The position numbers and the translations under genes are program-made. A stretch of 5,820 bases of DNA from Candidatus Gottesmanbacteria bacterium (lineage in GTDB: Bacteria > Patescibacteriota > Microgenomatia > 2-02-FULL-39-11). How positions within the stretch are numbered: position 1 is the stretch's first letter; every line of letters begins with the position of its first letter. The notes beneath the pieces were generated by a model. That model did no database searches. It was not told the origin of the DNA and worked only from the letters and a program-made list of their open reading frames with translations. Shown piece after piece: positions 1-5,801 of this stretch. The stretch lies in contig JACQJU010000075.1 in NCBI GenBank assembly GCA_016204905.1, forward strand, positions 1 through 5,820, given 5' to 3'.

Positions 1-1094
1 ACTCTAGAGTAACTTGCGGTTTTTTCTGATTCAGTACCTGGCAAATCGTAGCACTCAGAAAGATCATATTTGGGGCTGGTAAAAGTTACCGTAATTGTTG
101 AGTTTGAGACGGTACCTTTGGCGGGAAAATATCTGTTAAGACCGGGGCAGCTATCTGCGACTAAGTATATTTGTCCGGTAAATGAAGTTCCCGACAAGCT
201 ACCTATTAATGCCGGTCCTTCAGTTGAAATTAAAGAAATACTATTCCCTGTGTGCCGTCCGGTGTATGTACCTCCAAAACCAGACCATTGTCCATTAAGA
301 TCTAGACCGCCTTTTGGTGCGGTTACTATGGCCAGGATTTTTTCCCTCCATTCGGAAGAGATGGGAGTATTTGATCTTGGCGGAAGAGGAATAGGTTGTT
401 GGTACCATGTCGGATCCAGATCAAAAGTTATTCCATCAAAAGGAGGATCAGTTAGTGTTACCCGCACCCAGACATGGTCGGCAGATACTATAAGCTCGCT
501 TTTTACTCCTGCTTCTTCAAGCGATTCTTGGAGAACAGCTCCCATGTGGCGGCATTCTCCTCTTCCTCCAGTTAGGCACAAAGAGGCAATTTCTCCACCC
601 ACTGGTTTACCATACTTTGTCACAGTATTAGTAATATGGGTATAAATCTCTTTTATCTTGCCTATTTCGGATTCTGCAGTCGTCGGGACTGTATAATCAC
701 CGCTAAAGAAATTACCCTGATCACTTCCTATATTGATCAAAGTTCGAATAAAGCTACCTTTCCAGGAATCAGCGTCAAAAATATTTTTGTCGAAATTGTT
801 GGATTTTTTTATGTTCGGGTCTTCGGGCGATGGATCATTTTTGGGGTCGGACCTGGCTTTATCTTCTCTATTTATCAACTGGTCTGGAGTTAAGGGATAT
901 TTAACAAAAATACCATCGTTACTCTCGTCGGGATCCCTCCATTGCCAACCTGTTGGATCACCAGCCAGTTCATCTTGAAGTTGGCCAAAAAGAGCCGGAT
1001 TGTCTTTGGAGTTTTCTTGAGCCGATATTCCCTCAATAGGCAGAAAAAGTACATTGATACTTAAAAACAGGATGATAATCAATTGCCGTTTCAT
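1..1094 (-). CDS. Secreted transglutaminase-like cysteine protein, copy A (C-terminus cut by window edge)
   Basis: The reading frame is open from the ATG at 1094 to the left edge, giving 364 codons with no stop. Residues 1-25 look like a signal peptide (basic MKRQ, hydrophobic core, likely cleavage after ISA), so the protein should be exported. The core at about 105-260 carries a plausible transglutaminase-like triad: Cys181 in ECRHM, His207 in HVWVRVTL, and Asp227 in FDLDPTWY. A second cysteine, Cys173, is also conserved in copy B. Other blocks shared with the gene at 3803 are LAGDP near residue 44, DSW near 110 and FFSG near 129. Residues 264-350 form a Gly/Ser/Thr-rich, beta-looking extension (NGQWSGFGGTY; later Cys316 and Cys349), reminiscent of lipocalin-like beta domains. 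The start overlaps the upstream gene as ATGA, with AGAAAGG six bases before it. Whether it acts as a peptidase, cross-linker or amidase is not shown. Plus-strand frames over this region are antisense shadows. Confidence 0.88.
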   Translation of the reverse strand, partial: MKRQLIIILFLSINVLFLPIEGISAQENSKDNPALFGQLQDELAGDPTGWQWRDPDESNDGIFVKYPLTPDQLINREDKARSDPKNDPSPEDPNIKKSNNFDKNIFDADSWKGSFIRTLINIGSDQGNFFSGDYTVPTTAESEIGKIKEIYTHITNTVTKYGKPVGGEIASLCLTGGRGECRHMGAVLQESLEEAGVKSELIVSADHVWVRVTLTDPPFDGITFDLDPTWYQQPIPLPPRSNTPISSEWREKILAIVTAPKGGLDLNGQWSGFGGTYTGRHTGNSISLISTEGPALIGSLSGTSFTGQIYLVADSCPGLNRYFPAKGTVSNSTITVTFTSPKYDLSECYDLPGTESEKTASYSR

Positions 1095-1756
1095 AAGCAA
1101 CCTTTCTTGATAGACTCTTCTAACCCGGCAAGCGTTTTTTGGGCTATATCCTCAATTGATGGATCATAGAAGACTGAGATGATAAAGTTGTCTTTGGTGG
1201 TAGATATGGCCTCGGTGGGTAATTGTTCGGAACTATCACCTTCTTTTTGCGGTACTTTATAAATATATTTCTTACCATCTTTAGTAAAAGCAGTACTGTA
1301 TTGTTGCAAAACTTTTTCTACATCCTTATCTTCTCCTTCAGAAACTATGAGAAGAATTCCGTTTTGGGTAGTTATTCCCATACCTTTTTCACTTTCTAAG
1401 ATGACAGAATAGGGCACGTCGAGATTAAATGAAAAAGTCTTATTGTTTTGGCAGACTAGGCCAGGATCTTGGAGGGGAAATGTTTTAGCTGCGGATGACT
1501 GTGTATCTGCTGGTGTAGATTCAACTATTTTAACATTTGTCTGATCAGTTTTTGTCGGACTTTCTCTCCCCTTGGAAAGGATACTGACTAAAATAAGTAG
1601 AAAAATTACCAGAGCGCTACCACTTATAAGGAGAATCCTTTTGGAAAGTTTGAAATTTTTTAGGGAGGTGGATAGAGGAGAAGTAACTTTCTCCGCTTTG
1701 TCCAATATATTAGCTGTTTCCTTTAAAACTTGCTTTACATCTTTTTCTTTGGGCAT
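1091..1756 (-). CDS. Single-pass membrane protein with Cys-bracketed extracytoplasmic domain, copy A
   Basis: This 221-residue protein is of a family I cannot name. Residues 1-40 are a charged, Lys-rich cytoplasmic segment ending in KLSKR. Residues 41-60 form one strongly hydrophobic helix, and 61-95 are a polar Ser/Thr-rich linker. The domain at 100-221 matches the C-terminus of the protein at 2781-3800: VC, then K.FSF, a Gly-rich KGMGI, KDG..Y.Y..P, SVFY, and a terminal GC. Its only cysteines are Cys102 and Cys220, which could form a disulfide closing the domain. The fold could be PsbP/DcrB-like, by weak resemblance only. I chose ATG at 1756 over the in-frame TTG at 1807, because that TTG is part of a perfect TTGACA -35 box and has no ribosome site before it. 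No strong Shine-Dalgarno precedes 1756 either; an estimated leader of about 15 nt suggests weak-leader initiation. It overlaps the next gene by 4 nt, so the pair is an operon. Confidence 0.85.
   Translation of the reverse strand: MPKEKDVKQVLKETANILDKAEKVTSPLSTSLKNFKLSKRILLISGSALVIFLLILVSILSKGRESPTKTDQTNVKIVESTPADTQSSAAKTFPLQDPGLVCQNNKTFSFNLDVPYSVILESEKGMGITTQNGILLIVSEGEDKDVEKVLQQYSTAFTKDGKKYIYKVPQKEGDSSEQLPTEAISTTKDNFIISVFYDPSIEDIAQKTLAGLEESIKKGCL
1101..1107 (-). promoter_or_regulatory. Ribosome binding site for the copy A transglutaminase-like gene
   Basis: On the minus strand, AGAAAGG lies six bases before the ATG at 1094, inside the last codons of the upstream gene. Together with the ATGA overlap it fixes the start and suggests translational coupling, so the two proteins are likely made together. 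Confidence 0.6.
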
Positions 1757-1777
1757 GAAGATTACTGCTCTTATACC

Positions 1778-1807
1778 ACTATAGACTACTTTTTTTTTGT
1801 TTGTCAA
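1778..1807 (-). promoter_or_regulatory. Promoter for the leftward two-gene unit
   Basis: On the minus strand, a perfect TTGACA (1807-1802) is followed by an 18-nt spacer with a run of eight A and then TATAGT (1783-1778, five of six matches to TATAAT). Transcription would begin near 1771, about 15 nt before the ATG at 1756. This is the best sigma-70-type promoter in the window. The TTG at 1807 is therefore probably promoter rather than a start codon. Confidence 0.6.
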
Positions 1808-1827
1808 TCATGAACAAAGCTGAAGGA

Positions 1828-1857
1828 TTGACAGCGAAGAAAGAATACTGCTAATGT
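1828..1857 (+). promoter_or_regulatory. Promoter for the rightward gene at 1878
   Basis: A perfect TTGACA lies at 1828-1833. The -10 is ambiguous: GCTAAT at 1850-1855 (16-nt spacing) or TAATGT at 1852-1857 preceded by an extended TG at 1849-1850 (18-nt spacing). TATAAA at 1861-1866 is too far from the -35 box. The -35 box faces away from the divergent one at 1807-1802, with 20 bp between them, so one bound factor could affect both units. The downstream leader would be very short. Confidence 0.4.
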
Positions 1858-1863
1858 AGATAT

Positions 1864-1871
1864 AAAGGAAG
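1864..1871 (+). promoter_or_regulatory. Ribosome binding site for the 291-residue membrane protein
   Basis: AAAGGAAG ends six bases before the ATG at 1878. This is the clearest Shine-Dalgarno match in the window and supports that start. Confidence 0.65.
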
Positions 1872-1877
1872 AATAAA

Positions 1878-2753
1878 ATGGCTAAAAGAAAGGTTTCTTA
1901 TGAACATTATCACTTTATAAAATGGATACTTATTCTGGCGGGGATTGCCACTTTCGGGTTTTTACTCCTCAAAATTGTAAATTTCTTTATTTCCATTTCC
2001 AATTATGGATTGATAAAGCGGCCTGATAATATGTATCAAACAGAATATTCCAATGACAAGAACGGTTATTCGATTTCGTATCCGAAAGACTTTACCAGAG
2101 ATACTTCTGCCGGAGTGCCGGCAGATATTATAAAGAATTCCGATGATACTGTAAGAATTGCAATACAAAGGTTAGTCGGTGATCAACGGATGTTGACACT
2201 GCATGGAGTGACCGCGACCATGAAAGAGATGAAGGATGCATATCGCCTAGACAAAAACTATACGCTTGATATGTTTGAGGGGACGACTTGGAAAGGACTG
2301 CCCGCTTTACAAGTGAGGGGTACATTTACTGAAAATGGTATCAGTTGGAATTTTGAGGAATATACTATCTTTTTTGGAAGCGAGATTTATAATCTCAGGG
2401 TAAACGCGAAAAAAGATGCACAATACGATCAGGATGCAGTACAGTCTTCTATAGATTCATTTAAATTAAACGGTTATGATAGTCGGGAAGATGAGGAGGC
2501 AAATAAAGCTCTAGCCGATGTGATGTATTTTCCTGAGGTAAAAAAGTTTCAGTACGATGTATTTGGAAATAATCAGTCAAAATTCAGCGTTTATGTAGAT
2601 TCGAGTCCAAGTCCTCAAGAACCTTATTACACAGTGGTAGTCGCGGAATTTTTTCCGGATCATAGGACGACTTTTAATAGATATAGAGTCGATTTGAAAA
2701 ATAAAGATGTCTTTCGGTATGATGTAGTGAATGATACTTGGGATAGGCTATAA
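1878..2753 (+). CDS. Membrane-anchored extracytoplasmic protein with PsbP-like and C-terminal beta domains
   Basis: This 291-residue protein has a basic N-terminus (MAKRK) and one long hydrophobic helix at about 14-40, a signal anchor with the body outside the membrane. Residues 57-197 begin with NGYSISYPKDF and end with IDSFKL, the pattern of PsbP/DcrB/Mog1-like lipoprotein domains: an opening YSI.YP strand and a closing helix ending in SF. Residues 218-291 form a second unit (EVKKFQYDVF, PYYTVVVAEF, then a strand ending YDVVNDTW) that looks like a small alpha/beta module similar to PepSY-type or protease-inhibitor-like repeats; this second call is weak. There are no cysteines at all, unlike its neighbours. 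The gene stands alone behind the rightward promoter and has a good ribosome site. The hairpin just after its stop may separate it from, or tune, the 2781-4732 pair. No enzyme motif is visible, so a binding or structural role is the safest reading. Confidence 0.82.
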   Translation: MAKRKVSYEHYHFIKWILILAGIATFGFLLLKIVNFFISISNYGLIKRPDNMYQTEYSNDKNGYSISYPKDFTRDTSAGVPADIIKNSDDTVRIAIQRLVGDQRMLTLHGVTATMKEMKDAYRLDKNYTLDMFEGTTWKGLPALQVRGTFTENGISWNFEEYTIFFGSEIYNLRVNAKKDAQYDQDAVQSSIDSFKLNGYDSREDEEANKALADVMYFPEVKKFQYDVFGNNQSKFSVYVDSSPSPQEPYYTVVVAEFFPDHRTTFNRYRVDLKNKDVFRYDVVNDTWDRL

Positions 2754-2754
2754 A

Positions 2755-2771
2755 CCCCGATTGAATCGGGG
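2755..2771 (+). terminator. GC-rich hairpin between two co-directional genes
   Basis: CCCCGA at 2755-2760 pairs with TCGGGG at 2766-2771, leaving a five-base TTGAA loop; two further A-T pairs would shrink the loop to one base. It begins one base after the stop at 2753 and ends nine bases before the ATG at 2781. There is no T-run on the plus strand, so it is not a classic intrinsic terminator. It could be a weak terminator, an mRNA end stabiliser, or a structure limiting translation of the next gene, whose normal ribosome-site position it fills. Confidence 0.5.
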
Positions 2772-2780
2772 TAAAAGATA

Positions 2781-3800
2781 ATGGAAACTGCCATATTCTG
2801 GATTGCCTGGGGGATCATTTCCTTTTGGGCGCTTAAAACTTTTTATTACTCATTTTCAAAAGAGAAGCTCGGGCATCTGCGAAAAGCAAATATAGGTTTT
2901 TCCTTTGCAGTACTCATTCTTTACTTTCTGCCGTGGGTTCCCCTTTCTATGGATGGTTGGACTGGATTTGGGCTGGCCTGGCAAGGTAATTTTTTAGCTG
3001 CTTTATTTTTTATATTTCTTTTGATTTCTCTTGTCCTATTTTTCCAGAAAGAATATATATTCTTAAAGATTGCTTCTGTATTGACAGTCCTTTTGACACT
3101 CGATCTTTTTGTCTTGATGCTTATGGTAAGACCGGGAACATTTACCCTTTCACTATATGATATTGCGCCAATTGTAGCTGTCTTGATCCTTCTTGTTGCC
3201 GATGTTTCTGTACTACTTCTTTGGCAACAAATGCAACTTGCGCCAAAATTGGCGGTAATGCCTGATAAGAAAAAGAAAATCGGCGTAGGTGCTGCATCGG
3301 TATTAATTGTAATTTTGGGATTATCAGTTTGGCTTTTTGGAAATACTACTAGTATTTCAGAGCCTTCTGAGAAACAAATGGCTGAAACAGTCGAGGAAAA
3401 AGAGATTCAAGGATTTGAAGAATTTGCCAGTTTACCGGCAGGTGTGGTTTGCGGTAGCGAAAAAAAGTTTTCATTTCAAATGAACACTTCCTATACTATT
3501 ATGTCTGATAATGGAAAAGGGATATCAATGTTGACAGATTTCGGTTTGGTAACCGTCGCGACGGGAGAGAGCTTTATAGACAGACTGAAAGATTTTGGGG
3601 TAACGTACGAAAAAGATGGAGATACTTATTTTTACGAAATACCAGCTAGCGGAAGCGCACAAGGGAGGACTGATAAGCGATTTGGGATGAGTCAGGCGAA
3701 AGATGGGTGGTTGGTGTCGGTTTTTTATACTAAAGAAAATGAAGGAGGGGCAAAACAGATATTTTCATCGGTTTTAGAATCATTAAAGGATGGCTGTTAG
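2781..3800 (+). CDS. Six-helix membrane protein with Cys-bracketed extracytoplasmic domain, copy B
   Basis: This 339-residue protein is of a family I cannot name. Hydrophobic helices lie at about 3-22, 38-56, 68-88, 93-114, 127-148 and 168-187. Positive loops (SKEKLGHLRK, QKEYIFLK, DKKKK before the last helix) predict both ends outside. After an acidic linker (about 190-220), residues 222-339 match the C-terminal domain of the protein at 1756-1091: VVC, KKFSF, GKGI, KDGDTYFYEIP, SVFY, and a final GC. Cys224 and Cys339 are its only cysteines, so a domain-closing disulfide is plausible. The N-terminal helical part has no counterpart in copy A and replaces its single helix. The next gene starts three bases after its stop codon ends. 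No clear Shine-Dalgarno precedes the ATG, because a hairpin occupies that space. It may be an anchor, sensor or partner for the transglutaminase-like protein encoded downstream. Confidence 0.85.
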   Translation: METAIFWIAWGIISFWALKTFYYSFSKEKLGHLRKANIGFSFAVLILYFLPWVPLSMDGWTGFGLAWQGNFLAALFFIFLLISLVLFFQKEYIFLKIASVLTVLLTLDLFVLMLMVRPGTFTLSLYDIAPIVAVLILLVADVSVLLLWQQMQLAPKLAVMPDKKKKIGVGAASVLIVILGLSVWLFGNTTSISEPSEKQMAETVEEKEIQGFEEFASLPAGVVCGSEKKFSFQMNTSYTIMSDNGKGISMLTDFGLVTVATGESFIDRLKDFGVTYEKDGDTYFYEIPASGSAQGRTDKRFGMSQAKDGWLVSVFYTKENEGGAKQIFSSVLESLKDGC

Positions 3801-3802
3801 TT

Positions 3803-4732
3803 ATGAATAAATTAAAGATTCTTGTCATACTTTTTCTGGTTGTATTTTTCTCAAGAGAAGTTTTGGCCCAGACTCCTGAGGAATTGAAAAAATTTGCCGA
3901 AATACAGCAAGCACTGGCTGGAGATCCTGCTGACTGGAGGTTTCGTAATACTGATCCAAATAATTTTTTTTATCCGGTCCCAGAGGATCCAGCGCAAGTC
4001 CTTGCTAGAGAAATACGAGCAAGAAATCGGATGTCGGTGCAGCCCAATCCTTCTGCCACAGTTGATAAACTGAAAGTGTCAATGATGGGAGATCTTCTTG
4101 ATTCTGATTCTTGGTTTGGAGCAGTCTATCGGGAAGCAGCAGGAGGAGAGTTTTTTTCGGGAAATTACAAGCTGACGAGTACTGCCACAACAGAACTTGG
4201 TCGAATTAAAGACGTTTATGAGCAAATAACGAGTAGGGTGGCGAGGTTTGGAGCACCATCGGTTGATAGTCCGGCTACTTGTTTATTAGAAAATACAGGC
4301 CAGTGTCGACATATGGCTACAATTTTGAGGGAATCTTTGAAGGACTATGGAATAACAAGTGAACTTGTTTTGTCTCCGACTCATGTTTGGGTAAGAGTGA
4401 CGCTTTCTGGTCCTTATGCAGGGACTACTTTTGATTTGGATCCTACGTGGTATGCGCAGCCAATTCCCTTGGCTCCAAGAGATGGCAAACCTATACCGCA
4501 AAATTGGCAAAATCTAATGTTAGCTATAGCTCCGACGGCGACACCGACTCTTACTCCTACGCCTTCTATTAGTACAACTCCCACGCCTACATCTACTCCA
4601 ACTCCGACTCCTTCGGTAAGTGTTACCCCAGAGCCGACGGAGAAGGATGAAGACGGGGATAATTCAAATAGCTCCGGACCATATAATTATGAAGATAATA
4701 GTCCGGGAGGTGGATGGGTTGTGCCACGATAA
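3803..4732 (+). CDS. Secreted transglutaminase-like cysteine protein with Thr-Pro stalk, copy B
   Basis: This 309-residue protein has a signal peptide at 1-22 (MNKLK, hydrophobic core, cleavage after VLA). The core at about 95-242 holds Cys168 (QCRHM), His194 (HVWVRVTL) and Asp213 (FDLDPTWY), the order and spacing expected of a transglutaminase-like Cys-His-Asp triad. Cys160 is also shared with copy A. Other shared blocks are LAGDP at 38, DSW at 102, FFSG at 117, ESL at 177, SEL at 186 and QPIPL at 219. The CRHM and HVWV pattern also recalls EDR1/CTR1-type transglutaminase-like domains, which I infer from memory. Residues 244-278 are Thr/Pro-rich, followed by an acidic Asn/Gly-rich tail ending WVVPR, with no LPXTG motif and no terminal membrane helix. 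The stalk likely spans or contacts the cell wall. AAAGGA at 3785-3790 is a somewhat distant ribosome site. The gene probably forms an operon with 2781-3800. Its substrate is unknown. Confidence 0.88.
   Translation: MNKLKILVILFLVVFFSREVLAQTPEELKKFAEIQQALAGDPADWRFRNTDPNNFFYPVPEDPAQVLAREIRARNRMSVQPNPSATVDKLKVSMMGDLLDSDSWFGAVYREAAGGEFFSGNYKLTSTATTELGRIKDVYEQITSRVARFGAPSVDSPATCLLENTGQCRHMATILRESLKDYGITSELVLSPTHVWVRVTLSGPYAGTTFDLDPTWYAQPIPLAPRDGKPIPQNWQNLMLAIAPTATPTLTPTPSISTTPTPTSTPTPTPSVSVTPEPTEKDEDGDNSNSSGPYNYEDNSPGGGWVVPR
4532..4636 (+). repeat. Low-complexity Thr-Pro coding repeat
   Basis: Irregular ACN-CCN codon pairs encode the Thr/Pro stalk (residues 244-278). The codons vary (ACT, ACG, ACA, ACC with CCT, CCG, CCC, CCA), so the protein pattern appears to be kept rather than the DNA simply slipping. 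Such stretches usually form extended, rigid linkers on surface proteins. Confidence 0.75.
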
Positions 4733-4764
4733 AATTATTTTGAGAAGGTGTAAACTGTTCAGCA

Positions 4765-4785
4765 ATTCCAAGTTGTTTGTGGAAT
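4765..4785. terminator. Possible hairpin in the convergent gap
   Basis: The 68-nt gap between the stops at 4732 and 4801 holds ATTCCA (4765-4770) and TGGAAT (4780-4785), a six-pair stem with a nine-base loop. The palindrome CCAATTGG sits at 4789-4796, and TTCCAA recurs at 4766 and 4787. The stem is AT-rich and has no good T-run, so bidirectional termination is only a suggestion. Nothing else is visible in the gap. Confidence 0.25.
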
Positions 4786-4800
4786 GTTCCAATTGGTAAA

Positions 4801-5772
4801 TTAGGAAATTTCCAACTGTTTAACTTTCTCTTTATCTTCCTCTAAAGAATTGGTTGTTGTTAATTTCTGACCTAATAGAGTAAAGCTAGACAGGACATTG
4901 CTCATCTGATTGTAAGCATTGTTCAGATGTTTGTGAAGTATGCTTAAGTTATCCTCAACTTTAGTATAATCTTTTTGGACTGCTCTAATTGTTCTTAATA
5001 TTTTTTTGGCCTGTTCCTCTATCTTTTGGCCTTCGAATGAGATAAGAATGGCTCTAATAAATGCATAAAAGGTGGTTGGAGAAACAGGTAAAACCCTTTT
5101 TACGCTACTATAATCATAAAGATTTGAATTGTTAACTATTTCATAATAGACCGCCTCAGAAGGAATATACATAAGTGCAAAATCCATGGTTCCTTCTTCT
5201 GTCAAAATATACTTTCTTGAAATATCATCAATATGTTTTTTGACGTCGGAAGTAAATTCTTTATCAAAAATTTTTCTTTCCGCATCATCTTTACTGGAGG
5301 CCATTTTACGGAAATTTTCCATGGGAAACTTGGAGTCTATGGGGATAATTCCACTGGATAATTTGATTGCAGCATCAACTACCGCTCCTGATTTGAAGGT
5401 GTATTGGAGATGAAAAGATTGTTTGGGTAACATCTGGCCGAGAAGTTCTTTCAATATTTGTTCGCCAATATTGCCGCGTAGTTTGGGACTTTTTAAGAAC
5501 TCTTGTAATTCTTTCATCCCCCTTCCTATTTCGCTCATCTCGCCGATGTTTCTTTGCACCAAACCAATAACTCTGGCGGCATTATCCAGTCTTTCATTTA
5601 AAGCTTTGGAAGATGAATCAAGGCGCTGATTGGTACTTTTGAGCCAAGCGACTAGTTCATCAGACGGTCTTTGTTTTTCAGAAAATTCTTCAAGCCATTT
5701 TTTGAGAAGATAAGTAAGAAGTCCAAATCCTATGATTATTAATAATGCAATTACAATTAATTCACTATTCAT
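4801..5772 (-). CDS. rmuC: RmuC family DNA recombination protein
   Basis: This 323-residue protein belongs to the RmuC family, linked in E. coli to limiting inversions at short inverted repeats; the family is predicted to have a restriction-endonuclease-like fold. Residues 4-23 form an N-terminal membrane helix, followed by a coiled-coil stretch to about 95. The conserved core begins at KLRGNIGEQILKELL (98-111, Glu104), then VDAAIKL (Asp133) and IPIDSKFP (Asp146, Lys148), a plausible PD-(D/E)XK-type metal site. Next come DVKKHIDDIS, GTMDFALMYIPSEAVYYEI (194-212) and VLPVSPTTFYAFIRAI (227-242), all family hallmarks. A second coiled coil fills 248-300. It is shorter than E. coli RmuC (about 475 residues), with trimmed coiled-coil and C-terminal regions, but the core looks intact. 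The ATG at 5772 lacks a clear Shine-Dalgarno. It runs towards the envelope genes and is probably unrelated to them in function. Confidence 0.95.
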   Translation of the reverse strand: MNSELIVIALLIIIGFGLLTYLLKKWLEEFSEKQRPSDELVAWLKSTNQRLDSSSKALNERLDNAARVIGLVQRNIGEMSEIGRGMKELQEFLKSPKLRGNIGEQILKELLGQMLPKQSFHLQYTFKSGAVVDAAIKLSSGIIPIDSKFPMENFRKMASSKDDAERKIFDKEFTSDVKKHIDDISRKYILTEEGTMDFALMYIPSEAVYYEIVNNSNLYDYSSVKRVLPVSPTTFYAFIRAILISFEGQKIEEQAKKILRTIRAVQKDYTKVEDNLSILHKHLNNAYNQMSNVLSSFTLLGQKLTTTNSLEEDKEKVKQLEIS

Positions 5773-5801
5773 AAGAGCAGTTTATCAATTTAGCAATGTA
5801 A

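Noticed and set aside
70..978. Open plus-strand frames at 70-645, 636-893 and 733-978
   Set aside because: They are antisense to a continuous minus-strand frame encoding a signal peptide and a transglutaminase-like core homologous to the gene at 3803. The plus frames show no recognisable domain.
1572..1784. Plus-strand frame of 70 codons
   Set aside because: It lies opposite the membrane-helix coding part of copy A's membrane protein and has no ribosome site; its hydrophobic look comes from the complementary strand.
1962..2325. Minus-strand frames opposite the 291-residue gene
   Set aside because: The plus-strand gene has a good ribosome site, promoter and domain structure; the antisense frames have none.
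4005..4510. Minus-strand frames opposite the copy B transglutaminase-like gene
   Set aside because: The sense protein has a signal peptide and a conserved triad matching its paralogue, so these frames are shadows.
4532..4636. Thr-Pro region as a CRISPR-like or tandem DNA repeat
   Set aside because: Codons vary and there is no fixed repeat unit or spacer; it is a low-complexity protein segment in a live frame.
1..4732. Inverted duplication of modules as a recent transposition or insertion sequence
   Set aside because: No transposase, terminal inverted repeats or near-identical DNA is seen; similarity is at protein level only, so the duplication is old.
4731..4741. AT palindrome AAAATTATTTT after the stop of copy B's enzyme
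   Set aside because: It has no GC pairs and a loop too small to form a stable hairpin, so it is not called a terminator.
5186..5629. Plus-strand frames opposite rmuC
   Set aside because: The minus-strand frame carries all RmuC hallmark motifs.
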